Below, one piece after another: positions 1 to 9,157 of a stretch of 64,000 bases of DNA. The notes beneath the pieces are model-generated. The model saw nothing but the letters and a program-made list of their open reading frames with translations. It had not been told where the DNA came from and searched no databases. The translations under genes and the position numbers were made by a program. Position 1 is the stretch's first letter; every line of letters starts with the position of its first letter. Location: the NCBI GenBank assembly GCA_039964455.1, contig JBDVXK010000016.1, positions 165,661 to 229,660 on the forward strand, in the 5' to 3' direction. This DNA comes from CALJFL01 sp039964455. Lineage in GTDB: Bacteria > Pseudomonadota > Gammaproteobacteria > Pseudomonadales > Halieaceae.

Positions 1-1
1 C

Positions 2-409
2 ATCGCCGGTGTAAAAGCCGGGCGCAAGGCGGTTGACCCGGAGCTGGTTCCCTCCGGGATTTATTGTGAGCCACAGGTCGCTGGTTTTGGCTTGCGCGAA
101 CAGTTGGCAGAGCGGGCAGGGGATGCCTGTAAAACGTTTAGCTTCCCCTATCACGGTGCCGGTAAGTCGATTGCCATTGAAAAACCAGAGGGACTGGTGA
201 AAGTTATCTGTGATGCCAAGACTGATGAGATTCTCGGCGCGCACATTGTCGGCCATAATGCGACCGAGTTAATCCACGAGATTCTGCTGGCCAAAACGGC
301 GGAACTCTTGCCCGAGGATATTGCAACCATGGTGCATGCGCATCCAACCTTGTCGGAAGCCACCATGGAAGCCATGCGCGGCATTTACAGCCAACCCATT
401 CACGGTTAG
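2..409 (+). CDS. lpdA: Dihydrolipoyl dehydrogenase (E3), C-terminal part, cut by window edge
   Basis: The last 135 residues of a dihydrolipoyl dehydrogenase, the FAD enzyme that reoxidises the lipoyl groups of 2-oxoacid dehydrogenase complexes with NAD+. The frame is open to the left edge, so the FAD- and NAD-binding domains lie outside. What remains is the dimerisation domain, with the segment YCEPQVAGFGL and the catalytic His-Glu pair in HAHPTLSE. It ends 15 bases before the next gene. The E1 and E2 genes aceE and aceF are about 52 kb away on the same strand, so this E3 is not in the pyruvate dehydrogenase operon; which complex it serves cannot be told from here. A related pyridine nucleotide-disulphide oxidoreductase is possible, but the His-Glu motif fits E3 best. 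Confidence 0.88.
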   Translation: MAGVKAGRKAVDPELVPSGIYCEPQVAGFGLREQLAERAGDACKTFSFPYHGAGKSIAIEKPEGLVKVICDAKTDEILGAHIVGHNATELIHEILLAKTAELLPEDIATMVHAHPTLSEATMEAMRGIYSQPIHG

Positions 410-424
410 GCAGAGGAACAGTTA

Positions 425-1489
425 ATGGAAAAGACCCTGAATATCGCCGTTATTCCTGGTGACGGTATTGGTAATGAAGTGATGCCCGAGGGCATTCGTG
501 TGCTTGAGGCCGCGGGTGCGCTATCCGGTATAAGGTTCAACTGGACCCACTTTGACTGGTCCTGCGAGTACTTCGCCAAGCACGGCAGCATGATGCCCGA
601 AGACGGCATCGATATTTTGCGGGAGTTTGACGCGATCTATTTAGGCGCTGTTGGTTTTCCCGGCGTACCCGATCACGTGTCGCTGTGGGGCCTGTTGATT
701 CCCATTCGCCGCGAGTTTAACCAGTACATCAACCTGCGCCCGGTGCGCTTGTTTGACGGTGTTCCCTGTCCGTTAGCCGGCAAGAAACCCGGCGATATTG
801 ATTTCATGGTGGTCAGGGAAAACGTGGAAGGTGAGTACTCGGCGATAGGGGGCATTCAGTACGAAGGTACCGAGGACGAGGTGGTTATCCAGCAAAGCGT
901 CTTTACCCGCAAGGGCGTTGACCGTGTGCTGCGTTACGCCTTTGAGCTGGCCAAGAGTCAGGGGCGCACACGGGTCAGTTCGGCGACAAAGTCGAACGGC
1001 ATCATCCACAGCATGCCCTATTGGGATAAGCGCTTTGCGCTGATGGCCGAGCAGTACCCCGGTATCGACACCGACCAGTACCATATCGATATATTGACCG
1101 CGAATTTTGTTCGCATGCCCGAGCACTATGACGTGGTTGTGGGCAGCAACCTATTTGGCGATATTCTTTCGGACCTTGGTCCTGCCTGTACCGGTACTAT
1201 CGCAATTGCACCGTCGGCAAACATCAACCCCGATGGCGCTTTTCCGTCAATGTTCGAACCCGTACACGGTTCCGCCCCCGATATTGCCGGGCAGGGCATC
1301 GCCAACCCCATAGGTATGATCTGGTCGGGTGCCATGATGTTGCAGCACCTGGGCTATGAGGATTGCCACGATCGCATTATGGCCGCAATAGAAACGGTGC
1401 TGCGCGAAGATAAAAACCTGACCCGCGACATGGGCGGCTCAGCTACCACTAAAGAGTTAGGTGCTGCGGTTGCCTCCGCGGTGAACTAG
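425..1489 (+). CDS. Tartrate/isopropylmalate-type NAD-dependent dehydrogenase
   Basis: A 354-residue member of the isocitrate/isopropylmalate dehydrogenase family, which oxidatively decarboxylates 2-hydroxy acids with a metal ion and NAD(P)+. The N-terminal IPGDGIGNEV, the substrate segment with DHVSLWGLLIPIRREF and NLRPVR, the RENVEGEYS loop, the Asp-rich metal site in NLFGDILSDLGP and the C-terminal FEPVHGSAPDIAG are all present. The DHVSLWGLLIPIRR segment is that of tartrate dehydrogenase/decarboxylase (TtuC type), not of LeuB or Icd, so a malate- or tartrate-like substrate is inferred. The ATG follows a GAGGAACAG purine stretch, 15 bases after the E3 gene, suggesting co-transcription. Length is normal for the family. 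Confidence 0.85.
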   Translation: MEKTLNIAVIPGDGIGNEVMPEGIRVLEAAGALSGIRFNWTHFDWSCEYFAKHGSMMPEDGIDILREFDAIYLGAVGFPGVPDHVSLWGLLIPIRREFNQYINLRPVRLFDGVPCPLAGKKPGDIDFMVVRENVEGEYSAIGGIQYEGTEDEVVIQQSVFTRKGVDRVLRYAFELAKSQGRTRVSSATKSNGIIHSMPYWDKRFALMAEQYPGIDTDQYHIDILTANFVRMPEHYDVVVGSNLFGDILSDLGPACTGTIAIAPSANINPDGAFPSMFEPVHGSAPDIAGQGIANPIGMIWSGAMMLQHLGYEDCHDRIMAAIETVLREDKNLTRDMGGSATTKELGAAVASAVN

Positions 1490-1531
1490 TAGCATGCTCT
1501 CGTCCTCAACAATAACGCTGGAGTCGTCGCC

Positions 1532-2878
1532 ATGACCCGCATGATTTACCCCACCACAAACCCCACGGCCACCGAGCAGCTGATCATCGAGCGGGGCGAG
1601 GGTGTCTACGTTTATGACAACAACGGTAAGCAATACCTGGAAGGCATGTCGGGACTTTGGTGTACCGCGCTGGGCTACGGTAACGAGGAAGTGATCGAGG
1701 CCGCGACGCAGCAGATGAAAACGCTGGCCTACAGCCACCTGTTTGGCGGCAAGAGCCATCCTGCGGCGATAGCGCTGGCTGAGAAGTTGTCCGATATGAG
1801 CCCGGTGAAAGATGGCCGTGTCTTTTTGGGTAACTCGGGCTCTGATGCCAACGATACCCAGGTTAAGCTACTGCGCTATTATTTCAACGCGATCGGCAAG
1901 CCGGGTAAGTACAAAATTATTGCGCGGGAGCGTGGTTACCATGGCGTTACCGTTGCCTCCGCTTCCCTGACAGGTCTGGTACCTAACCATACGCACTTCA
2001 GCCTGCCGTTTGATGCGCTGGGAGTATTACGCACAGGCTCGGCGCACTTCTACCGCGATGGTCTGCCCGGCGAATCTGAAGAGGAGTTTGCCACCCGCAG
2101 GGCCGATGAACTGGAGCAAATGATTCTGGCCGAGGGTGCCGATACCATTGCCGCCTTTATCGCCGAGCCTGTAGGCGGTGCTGGCGGTGTGATTGTGCCG
2201 CCCAATACCTACTTTGAAAAAATTCAGGCGGTGCTGAGCAAGCACGATATCTTGCTGTGGGACGACGAGGTCATTTGTGGCTTTGGTCGCACCGGTGAAG
2301 ACTTTGGTGCCACTACCTACAATATGCGTCCGCAAATGGCCTCGCTGGCCAAGGCCTTGTCGTCTGCTTACATTCCATTGAGTGCGGCCATTATTGAAGG
2401 CGACATGTTCGACGCCATGGTTGATCAGGCGAATCAGGTGGGTGTGTTCGGTCACGGTTATACCTACGGTGGTCACCCTGTCGCCTGTGCTGTGGGCTCC
2501 AAGGTGATCGAGATATACGAGCGCGACAAGATCTTTGATCACGCCCGCGACGTGGGTGCTTATCTGCAAGCAAAAATTCGTGAGTTCGCTGACCATCCCC
2601 TGGTGGGTGAGGTGCGCGGCGTGGGAATGATTGGCGCGTTGGAACTGGTTGCTAATAAAGAAACCCGCCAGCCATTCGGCGATAACTCGGTGGGTGGTTA
2701 CGGCCAGAAGCGCTGTGAAGAAAATGGCCTTATCGTTCGTGCGATGGGTGGCAACAGCCTCGCGCTGTGCCCGCCCTTGATTCTCAGCAAGGCGCAGGTG
2801 GATGAGCTGTGTAGCAAGCTGGGAACCGCGCTGGAAGAGACGCTTGCCTGGACGAAAGAGAGCGGCCTGCTGGCCTAG
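1532..2878 (+). CDS. Class-III PLP aminotransferase (omega-amino acid type)
   Basis: A 448-residue fold-type I aminotransferase of class III, a cytoplasmic PLP enzyme that moves amino groups, usually from omega- or beta-amino acids, to pyruvate or 2-oxoglutarate. Visible are the N-terminal YLEGMSGLWCTALGY segment common to omega-amino-acid transaminases, the cofactor segment GNSGSDAND, the ARERGYHGVT motif, the acidic stretch WDDEVICGFGRTG whose Asp contacts the pyridine nitrogen, and the Schiff-base lysine in LAKALSSAY. It lies 42 bases after the dehydrogenase gene on the same strand, perhaps one transcript. The sequence does not settle the substrate; beta-alanine, GABA or a diamine are all possible. 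Confidence 0.88.
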   Translation: MTRMIYPTTNPTATEQLIIERGEGVYVYDNNGKQYLEGMSGLWCTALGYGNEEVIEAATQQMKTLAYSHLFGGKSHPAAIALAEKLSDMSPVKDGRVFLGNSGSDANDTQVKLLRYYFNAIGKPGKYKIIARERGYHGVTVASASLTGLVPNHTHFSLPFDALGVLRTGSAHFYRDGLPGESEEEFATRRADELEQMILAEGADTIAAFIAEPVGGAGGVIVPPNTYFEKIQAVLSKHDILLWDDEVICGFGRTGEDFGATTYNMRPQMASLAKALSSAYIPLSAAIIEGDMFDAMVDQANQVGVFGHGYTYGGHPVACAVGSKVIEIYERDKIFDHARDVGAYLQAKIREFADHPLVGEVRGVGMIGALELVANKETRQPFGDNSVGGYGQKRCEENGLIVRAMGGNSLALCPPLILSKAQVDELCSKLGTALEETLAWTKESGLLA

Positions 2879-3025
2879 CGGCACCACGCGAACACACCAT
2901 TGCGTTGAATCAGTCACCCGCTCCAGGGTGGCTGGCCACATTTGACCCCACTTGGCCTGCATAGACATTTGTCTTATCGCCCGTCAGCTCCTAGACTTTG
3001 CCCACTTTTTAAGCACATTGGCAGC

Positions 3026-3038
3026 GTGGCATTGCCAC
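3026..3038. repeat. Short perfect palindrome upstream of the amidohydrolase start
   Basis: GTGGCA and TGCCAC are separated by a single T and end 13 bases before the GTG start at 3052, just upstream of the GGGAGAG ribosome-binding site. A second short inverted repeat, AGACA-TT-TGTCT, lies at 2963-2974 in the same 173-base gap. Either could be a regulator site or a leader hairpin; both are short enough to be chance. Confidence 0.3.
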
Positions 3039-3051
3039 CCGGGAGAGCACT

Positions 3052-4833
3052 GTGAGTTTCGATCTGAAAATTGTTAACGGTCTGGTTTTTGACGGCGAGG
3101 GTAGCGACCCTTTTGCCGCGAGTGTAGGCGTGCGCGACGGCATCATTGTTGAAATTGGCGCCTGTGACGGTGACGCAGCTCAAACACTGGATGCAGCTGG
3201 CCAGATTGTCACCCCGGGCTTTATTGACCTGCACACGCATTACGACGGTCAGGTTTCCTGGGACGCCGACATGCAGCCCAGCGTGAATCACGGCGTAAGC
3301 ACCGTGGTAATGGGTAGCTGTGGTGTGGGCTTCGCACCTGTGCGGGCCGACGATCGTGAAAAGCTGGTCCGCATCATGGAAGGGGTGGAAGACATTCCCG
3401 GTACCGCTCTCACCGAAGGCATCACCTGGGATTGGGAAACGCTGCCCGAATATATGGATGCGCTTGACGCCAAACCCCACAGTGTCGATTTTGCCGTGCA
3501 GATCACCCACGACCCACTGCGTGTATATGTGATGGGCGAGCGCGCGGTATTCAATGAAAAAGCGACCCCACAAGATATCGCTGAAATGCAGCGTCTTACC
3601 CGTGAAGGCCTGGAAGCCGGCGCGATAGGTTTTTCTACTGGCCGTTCCGATGTACACCGCAGTGCCGATGGTGACTGGACACCCGCGTCCGAGGCGACAA
3701 CCGAAGAGCTTTCCGGCATTGCCGCTGCCTTCGATGGTGTTGGCCACGGTGTGTTGCAGGCAGTGAATGATTTCAACCTGGAACGCGAAGGCGATATGTT
3801 CGACGAGGAATTCGACATCATCGAAAGCTTCGCCGAGGCCACCAACGGTAGCCCTTTCTCACTGTCCCTGATGCAGCGCGACTTTGCCCCAGACCAGTGG
3901 CTGCGCATTATCGACCGCGCCGAAAAAGCGAAAGAGAAAGGCCTGAATATGCGCCTGCAAACGGCACCCCGTGGTATCGGTGTGACCGTTGGCCTGCAGT
4001 GCACCTTCCACCCGTTCATCGGCTTTCCCAGCTACAAGACTATTTACGACCTGCCGTTGGCCGAGCGCGTAGCGCGCATGCGTGATCCTGAGTTCAAGGC
4101 ACAGCTGCTGACTGAAACTTCCGAGCCTATGGCAGGTGATGGCACTTCGGTTCCGCCTATTGCCGATGCCTTGTTGGCGGCTGTTGATTTCGTGGCCAGC
4201 AAGACCTTCCGCCTGGGCGAGAACCCGGACTATGAGCAAACCGCGGAAACATCGGTGCTGCAGATGGCCAAGGACAAGGGCGTTTCCACGCTGGAAATGA
4301 TTTACGACCTGATGCTGGAAAGTGACGGCAAAGAGCTGCTGTATTTCCCCATCTACAACTACACCGAAATGAATTACGACAATGTGTACACCATGATGCA
4401 GCACCCGCAGTCGATTATGGGTCTGTCTGACGGCGGCGCACACGTGGGCACGGTCTGTGATTCAAGCTTCCCCACATACCTGCTCTCCTACTGGACTCGC
4501 GACCGTGTGCGCGGTGGCAAGCTGGAACTGGCCGATGCGATTCGTCGCCTCACCAGTGACATTGCCGACTACAGTGGCATGACGGACCGCGGTCGCCTGA
4601 AGGTTGGCCTGAAAGCCAACATCAATGTTATCGATATGGAAAAGCTGCGCCTGTTTGCCCCGCATATGGTGGAAGACCTTCCCGCGGGCGGCCAACGCCT
4701 GCTGCAGGAAGCCCAGGGCTATCGCGCGGTGATTGTTGCCGGTGAGGTAGTGCTGGAAAATGACGCGCTTACCGGTAAGTACCCCGGTCGCCTGGTGCGT
4801 ATGGGCCATCTTGAGCAGCAAGCCGCCGCTTGA
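3052..4833 (+). CDS. N-acyl-D-amino-acid deacylase-like amidohydrolase
   Basis: A 593-residue amidohydrolase-superfamily protein resembling D-aminoacylases and N-acyl-D-Asp/Glu deacylases, zinc enzymes that release D-amino acids from N-acyl forms. The first metal ligands sit in TPGFIDLHTHYDGQ (about residues 58-71); MGSCGVGFAPVR, ITHDPLRVYVMGER and the late SDGGAHVGTVCD motif with the conserved Asp and His follow. The start is GTG with GGGAGAG upstream; no ATG fits better. The product has no signal peptide, so it is probably cytoplasmic. It is longer than the roughly 480 residues of classical D-aminoacylase, and the substrate is not fixed by sequence. A TauE/SafE carrier gene follows 43 bases later, perhaps in the same transcript. 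Confidence 0.82.
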   Translation: MSFDLKIVNGLVFDGEGSDPFAASVGVRDGIIVEIGACDGDAAQTLDAAGQIVTPGFIDLHTHYDGQVSWDADMQPSVNHGVSTVVMGSCGVGFAPVRADDREKLVRIMEGVEDIPGTALTEGITWDWETLPEYMDALDAKPHSVDFAVQITHDPLRVYVMGERAVFNEKATPQDIAEMQRLTREGLEAGAIGFSTGRSDVHRSADGDWTPASEATTEELSGIAAAFDGVGHGVLQAVNDFNLEREGDMFDEEFDIIESFAEATNGSPFSLSLMQRDFAPDQWLRIIDRAEKAKEKGLNMRLQTAPRGIGVTVGLQCTFHPFIGFPSYKTIYDLPLAERVARMRDPEFKAQLLTETSEPMAGDGTSVPPIADALLAAVDFVASKTFRLGENPDYEQTAETSVLQMAKDKGVSTLEMIYDLMLESDGKELLYFPIYNYTEMNYDNVYTMMQHPQSIMGLSDGGAHVGTVCDSSFPTYLLSYWTRDRVRGGKLELADAIRRLTSDIADYSGMTDRGRLKVGLKANINVIDMEKLRLFAPHMVEDLPAGGQRLLQEAQGYRAVIVAGEVVLENDALTGKYPGRLVRMGHLEQQAAA

Positions 4834-4876
4834 TTCGCGGCGGTAGTTTGCCAAACCCTCACCAGAGTCCCGGCTG

Positions 4877-5641
4877 ATGTTGGAATCACTGTCGGGCATT
4901 CTGGCTGCGGTATCACCGCTTGAGCTGGTGCTGGTGTGGGCCGTTGTGGTGTTTGCCGCGGTGATGCGCGCTTTCACCGGCTTTGGTTTTGCGTTAACGG
5001 CCGTGCCGGTGTTCGCGTTGTTTATGCCGCCCACGCAAGCGGTGGTGCTCAGTGCCTCCCTCGCGCTTTCTGTTAGCCTGCTTACACTCAAAACCTACTG
5101 GGGAAAGTATCCGGTTGGCGGCATGGCGCCCATGATAGTGATGGCCGCAATCGGCACCGTCATCGGTGCTGCTGCCTTGACCTATATCTCGCCACAGCAG
5201 TTCAAGTTGTGGATTGGTTGTTCGGTGATTCTTGCCTGCCTGGGTCTGACCTTTTATCGACCCGCCCGCCAACATGGCAGCAGGCTACTCAGTGGCTTAA
5301 GCGGCATTACCTCGGGTTTACTAAATGGTGCGTTCGCGATCCCCGGACCACCGGTGATTATTTATGCCATGGCCGCCGAGCCCGAGCCCGAACGCAGTCG
5401 CGCCTTGCTGATGACCTTCTTTCTCTTCTCTGCCGTGATCGCGCTGATTTCTTATGTGGTGGCAGGCTTTGTGAACGTCACCTCGCTGTGGCTGTTTGCG
5501 CTAGGCTTTCCCGCCATGTATCTGGGCGACAAGTTGGGTTATCGCCTGTTCCGCAGTTACGGTACAACCCTGCACAGACGGGTGGCATTGCTGCTGCTGT
5601 TCGTTGTGGGTGTGTCGATTACCTTGAACGCGTTGCTGTAA
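4877..5641 (+). CDS. TauE/SafE family sulfite/anion exporter-like membrane protein
   Basis: A 254-residue inner-membrane protein with about seven or eight hydrophobic segments and the duplicated pattern of the TauE/SafE (DUF81) family. The Arg-Ala-Phe-Thr-Gly-Phe-Gly turn (about residues 35-41) and the mirrored LLNGAFAIPGPPVIIYAMA segment in the second half are the family landmarks. Family members move sulfite, sulfoacetate or related anions, and most are uncharacterised. It follows the amidohydrolase by 43 bases. Substrate unknown. Confidence 0.8.
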   Translation: MLESLSGILAAVSPLELVLVWAVVVFAAVMRAFTGFGFALTAVPVFALFMPPTQAVVLSASLALSVSLLTLKTYWGKYPVGGMAPMIVMAAIGTVIGAAALTYISPQQFKLWIGCSVILACLGLTFYRPARQHGSRLLSGLSGITSGLLNGAFAIPGPPVIIYAMAAEPEPERSRALLMTFFLFSAVIALISYVVAGFVNVTSLWLFALGFPAMYLGDKLGYRLFRSYGTTLHRRVALLLLFVVGVSITLNALL

Positions 5642-5700
5642 GCACGACCACGATCCGCTAAGCTCTGCTTTTACCGTCCGGATGTAGCAAGAGGTAGGCA

Positions 5701-7149
5701 ATGAGTTCAGCAGACATCGGTTTGATCGGCTTGGCTGTGATGGGCCAGAACCTGGTGATGAATATGAACGACCACGGCTTCACCGTGGCGGTGTTCAATC
5801 GAACCACCAGCAAAGTCGACGAATTCCTGGCGGGTGCTGCAGCAGGCAGCGCGGTTATCGGCACTCACTCCATCGAGGAGCTGGTCGCGTCTTTGAAAAG
5901 CCCGCGGCGTATCATGCTGATGGTGAAGGCAGGCCCGGTGGTCGATCAATGTATCGCTCAATTGCTGCCACATCTTTCCCCTGGCGATATCATCATCGAC
6001 GGCGGTAACTCCCTGTATACCGATACCGAACGACGAGTGGCTGAGCTGGCCGACAAGGGATTACGGTTTATTGGCACCGGTGTCTCTGGCGGCGAGGAGG
6101 GTGCCCGCAACGGCCCATCCATTATGCCCGGCGGCAACCGCGAGGCCTGGCCGTCCGTGCAACCCATACTGCAGGCCATCGCTGCCAAGGTTGGTGACAA
6201 CGAACCCTGCTGCGACTGGGTGGGTAATGGCGGCGCGGGTCACTACGTGAAGATGGTGCACAACGGCATTGAGTACGGTGATATGCAACTCATCGCCGAG
6301 GCCTATGACTTGTTGCGCTTCGCCGGATTCAGCGAGCTGGAGATGCAGGCCATTTTTGCACGCTGGAACACCGGCGTATTGAACAGTTACCTGGTGGAAA
6401 TCACCGCCGATATACTGGCTTACCGGGATGAAGACGGACGTTATGTCCTGGCCGATATTCTCGATGCCGCAGGGCAGAAGGGGACGGGTAAGTGGACCGG
6501 TATTAGTGCGCTGGAGAGCGGTATTCCGCTTACGCTGATCAGCGAGGCCGTGTTTGCACGCTGTATCTCAGCGCAGAAAGAAGAGCGGGTAGTCGCTGCT
6601 GATACCTTGCCAGGCCCGGGATTCACCTTCACTGGTGACAGGGAGCAACTGGTAGCCGATCTGGAGCAGGCCCTGTATGCCGCCAAGATTATCTCCTACG
6701 CCCAGGGCTTTATGTTGCTGCGCGAGGCTTCTACGGAAAACGACTGGCAGCTGGACTATGCCGCCATCGCTTTACTGTGGCGCGGTGGATGTATTATCCG
6801 CTCCGCCTTTCTGGGTGATATCGCCGCCGCTTACAAAAACGATCCCGACTTATCCAACCTGCTGCTGGCGGAATTTTTCAGTACTGCCATGGCCGACACC
6901 CAAAGTGCCTGGCGCAATACTATCGCTACTGCCATAAGCCAGGGTGTGCCGGTGCCCTGCCTGTCATCCGGGCTGGCCTTTTATGACAGTTATCGCAGCG
7001 CCAGTTTGCCGGCTAATCTCATACAGGCGCAGCGCGATTACTTTGGCGCCCACACCTACGAGCGCGTAGACAGCCCGCGTGGCGAGTATTTTCACAGTAA
7101 CTGGACAGGGTCGGGTGGGGCGGTGTCGTCAAGTCAGTACGAGGTGTGA
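5701..7149 (+). CDS. gnd: 6-phosphogluconate dehydrogenase, decarboxylating
   Basis: A 482-residue cytoplasmic enzyme of the oxidative pentose phosphate pathway that converts 6-phosphogluconate to ribulose 5-phosphate and CO2 with reduction of NADP+. The Rossmann motif is GLAVMGQNLVMN (about residues 9-20). IIDGGNS, GVSGGEEGARNGPSIMPGG, the catalytic-lysine segment GAGHYVKMVHNGIEYGDMQ and the C-terminal SPRGEYFHSNWTG are intact, and length matches the long-chain dimeric form. The ATG has an AGAGGTAGG ribosome-binding site. zwf and edd are not beside it. The gene converges on smpB. Confidence 0.96.
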   Translation: MSSADIGLIGLAVMGQNLVMNMNDHGFTVAVFNRTTSKVDEFLAGAAAGSAVIGTHSIEELVASLKSPRRIMLMVKAGPVVDQCIAQLLPHLSPGDIIIDGGNSLYTDTERRVAELADKGLRFIGTGVSGGEEGARNGPSIMPGGNREAWPSVQPILQAIAAKVGDNEPCCDWVGNGGAGHYVKMVHNGIEYGDMQLIAEAYDLLRFAGFSELEMQAIFARWNTGVLNSYLVEITADILAYRDEDGRYVLADILDAAGQKGTGKWTGISALESGIPLTLISEAVFARCISAQKEERVVAADTLPGPGFTFTGDREQLVADLEQALYAAKIISYAQGFMLLREASTENDWQLDYAAIALLWRGGCIIRSAFLGDIAAAYKNDPDLSNLLLAEFFSTAMADTQSAWRNTIATAISQGVPVPCLSSGLAFYDSYRSASLPANLIQAQRDYFGAHTYERVDSPRGEYFHSNWTGSGGAVSSSQYEV

Positions 7150-7160
7150 TCGCACTTAGG

Positions 7161-7178
7161 TAATCCCGATGCGGATTA
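7161..7178. terminator. Possible bidirectional terminator between gnd and smpB
   Basis: TAATCC, a six-base loop and GGATTA form a small stem between the convergent gnd and smpB genes, followed on the plus strand by TTGTTTG. The stem is short and A/T-ended, so this is only a candidate. Confidence 0.3.
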
Positions 7179-7658
7179 TTGTTTGACGTTATCCCTGACG
7201 ATGCGTTGTTTCTGTCGGTCCCACTCGCGGTTCTTCTGGGTGTCGCGTTTATCGTGAGCCTGTTTACCTTCGGCCAGAGCAATACGCGCTTTCACCAGAT
7301 GCCCCTTCCAGTAAAGCTGGGTGCAAACGCAGGTGAGGCCTTTTTTGGAAACCGCCGCGAGGATCTTCGCTAACTCTTTTTTGTTGAGCAGCAGCTTGCG
7401 TGTGCGGGTGGGGTCGGTAACAAAGTGGGTGGAGGCAGTTGGCAGCGGGGTGATCTGTGCACCCAGCAGGAAAGCCTCGCCATCTTTCATCAACACATAG
7501 GTATCGGTGAGTTGCACTTTACCCTCGCGCAGGCTTTTAACTTCCCAGCCAGTCAGGACAACGCCCGCTTCAAATGTTTCGGTCAGGTTGTAGTCGAAAC
7601 TTGCGCGCTTGTTCTGGGCGATGACGTTGCTGGGTTTTTTGTGTTTCTTCTTGCTCAT
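7176..7658 (-). CDS. smpB: SsrA-binding protein SmpB
   Basis: SmpB binds tmRNA and brings it to stalled ribosomes in trans-translation. The 160-residue product starts MSKKKHKK and contains the OB-fold core motifs FEAGVVLTGWEVKSLREGKVQL and LLLNKKEL, and ends in the basic tail KKR-like 'DKRDTQKNREWDRQKQRIVRD' region (about residues 137-157) that inserts in the mRNA channel. An upstream GTG/ATG-type codon at 7667 would add three residues; 7658 matches the family's usual N-terminus. The ssrA RNA gene is not visible next to it. It is divergent from the transporter gene at 7772. Confidence 0.95.
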   Translation of the reverse strand: MSKKKHKKPSNVIAQNKRASFDYNLTETFEAGVVLTGWEVKSLREGKVQLTDTYVLMKDGEAFLLGAQITPLPTASTHFVTDPTRTRKLLLNKKELAKILAAVSKKGLTCVCTQLYWKGHLVKARIALAEGKQAHDKRDTQKNREWDRQKQRIVRDNVKQ

Positions 7659-7771
7659 GGCGCGCATTATACGGACAAGGCTTCGGCGTTAAACGTGAAT
7701 CTTTCCCTTTTAAGCCGCGGCGCTGTGATACAGTCTAAGCCTATGATAACAATGATATTTTCGCCCCACCT

Positions 7772-9130
7772 GTGAGCACGCCAACGCCGCTTGGTCGCTG
7801 GCACTCGCGCACGACCTTCGTACTCGCGCTGTCGGCATCGGCGGTGGGCCTGGGTAATCTTTGGCGATTTTCCTACCTCGTTGGTGAGAATGGCGGCGCG
7901 CCCTTTGTGCTCGCCTACCTTGTTTGTCTGTTCGCGATCGCCGTGCCGGTACTCATCGCCGAGGTGGTGGTTGGCAATCATGCGCGCAGTAGTCCGGTGC
8001 TGGCACTGCGACATGCGGCGGATCGGTCCTTGCGCTCTCGCGCCTGGGCTGTGGTTGGTGTTGTTGCCTGTCTGGCGGCGCTGTTGATTTTGCCTTATTA
8101 CTCCGTGGTGGCCGGCTGGTCGCTTTCTTATGCCTTGTCCATGCAGGCTGGCGAATTCGCAGCTGCCAGTGGCGTGATGGTCGGCGAGTTGTTTCAACAA
8201 TTCCTGGTAGACGCCAGTGCCCAGATAAAGTGGCACAGCATTTTCCTGCTGGTGGTATTGCTGATAGTCAGTCTCGGTGTACGCCGGGGGTTGGGCTTAC
8301 TTGTGTGGTTGGCGGTGCCTGCCTTGTTGGCCTTGCTGGGCGTGTTGGTGAAGTTTTCCATGGACCATGGCGATGTGGCCGCGGCGCAATCGTTTCTGTT
8401 TGGTATTCAGCCGCTCGATTTCACGCCACAGTCGTGGCTGGTGGCGCTGGGCCATGCCTTTTATACCCTGGGCGTTGGGGTGGGTATAGGGATCAGCTAC
8501 GGCGCCTATGCACCGCAGCGCATTCCCATTGGTCGCTCGGTGCTGGCGGTGGCGGTGTTTGATACCTTGATCGCGCTATTTGCCGGCATCGCTATTTTCC
8601 CTATTGTTTTTGCCAATAATATTGAGCCCTCCATGGGCCCGGGCTTGTTGTTCGTCAGTGTGCCCTATGCCTTTGGCAACATTGCTGCCGGTGAGTTGTA
8701 CGGTGCCTTGTTCTTCCTGCTGGTCGTGATTGCCGCGCTGGGGTCCGCCGTCGCCCTGCTGGAGCCGGTGGTGGGAACCCTGAAGCAGATGTTGCGTGTG
8801 CGTCGTTTCACCGCGGTGGTGATTGCCGGCGCGATGGTTTGGGTGCTGGGCGTGGGTGTGGCCCTGTCCTTTGGCGGTGCAGATAATGCCGGGGTGCTGG
8901 CCGGGCTTAACCTCTTCGATTTGCTGGACCGCTTGACCTCGCTGATGTTGCTGCCGTTATCGGCGCTGCTACTGTCCCTGTTCGTGGGCTGGCGCATGCG
9001 TCCGGTGTTGCTGCGATATGTGCTGGACCGTGAGTCGGGGGTGTTTTTCTCGCTCTGGTACTTCTTTTTACGGTATATTGTGCCGCCTGCCATTATCACC
9101 TTGTTTGTCAGTACAGTGGTTCTGGCTTGA
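7772..9130 (+). CDS. Sodium-dependent transporter, SNF (NSS) family
   Basis: A 452-residue inner-membrane symporter of the neurotransmitter:sodium symporter family (LeuT fold), which takes up amino acids or similar solutes with sodium. The family signature is clear at the N-terminus: SASAVGLGNLWRFSYLVGENGGAPFVLAYL (TM1-TM2, with the Asn and Gly residues that line the sodium sites). About eleven hydrophobic segments follow, which is typical of bacterial members lacking TM12. The start is GTG at 7772, as no in-frame ATG lies nearby. Substrate unknown. It is divergent from smpB and followed by ratA. Confidence 0.88.
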   Translation: MSTPTPLGRWHSRTTFVLALSASAVGLGNLWRFSYLVGENGGAPFVLAYLVCLFAIAVPVLIAEVVVGNHARSSPVLALRHAADRSLRSRAWAVVGVVACLAALLILPYYSVVAGWSLSYALSMQAGEFAAASGVMVGELFQQFLVDASAQIKWHSIFLLVVLLIVSLGVRRGLGLLVWLAVPALLALLGVLVKFSMDHGDVAAAQSFLFGIQPLDFTPQSWLVALGHAFYTLGVGVGIGISYGAYAPQRIPIGRSVLAVAVFDTLIALFAGIAIFPIVFANNIEPSMGPGLLFVSVPYAFGNIAAGELYGALFFLLVVIAALGSAVALLEPVVGTLKQMLRVRRFTAVVIAGAMVWVLGVGVALSFGGADNAGVLAGLNLFDLLDRLTSLMLLPLSALLLSLFVGWRMRPVLLRYVLDRESGVFFSLWYFFLRYIVPPAIITLFVSTVVLA

Positions 9131-9157
9131 TTTGAATTATGCAAATTGTCGCGGGAT

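Noticed and set aside
2027..2968. Long open frame of 313 codons on the minus strand inside the aminotransferase gene
   Set aside because: The other strand has a well-supported aminotransferase with intact catalytic motifs; the open frame is a by-product of G+C-rich codons.
3288..4443. Open frames of 194 to 257 codons antisense to the amidohydrolase
   Set aside because: They carry no domain motif and lie antisense to a gene with metal-site motifs.
7741..7765. Fur-box-like sequence GATAACAATGATATTTTC upstream of the SNF transporter
   Set aside because: Only about 11 of 19 positions match the Fur consensus and the -10-like AT stretch explains it equally well.
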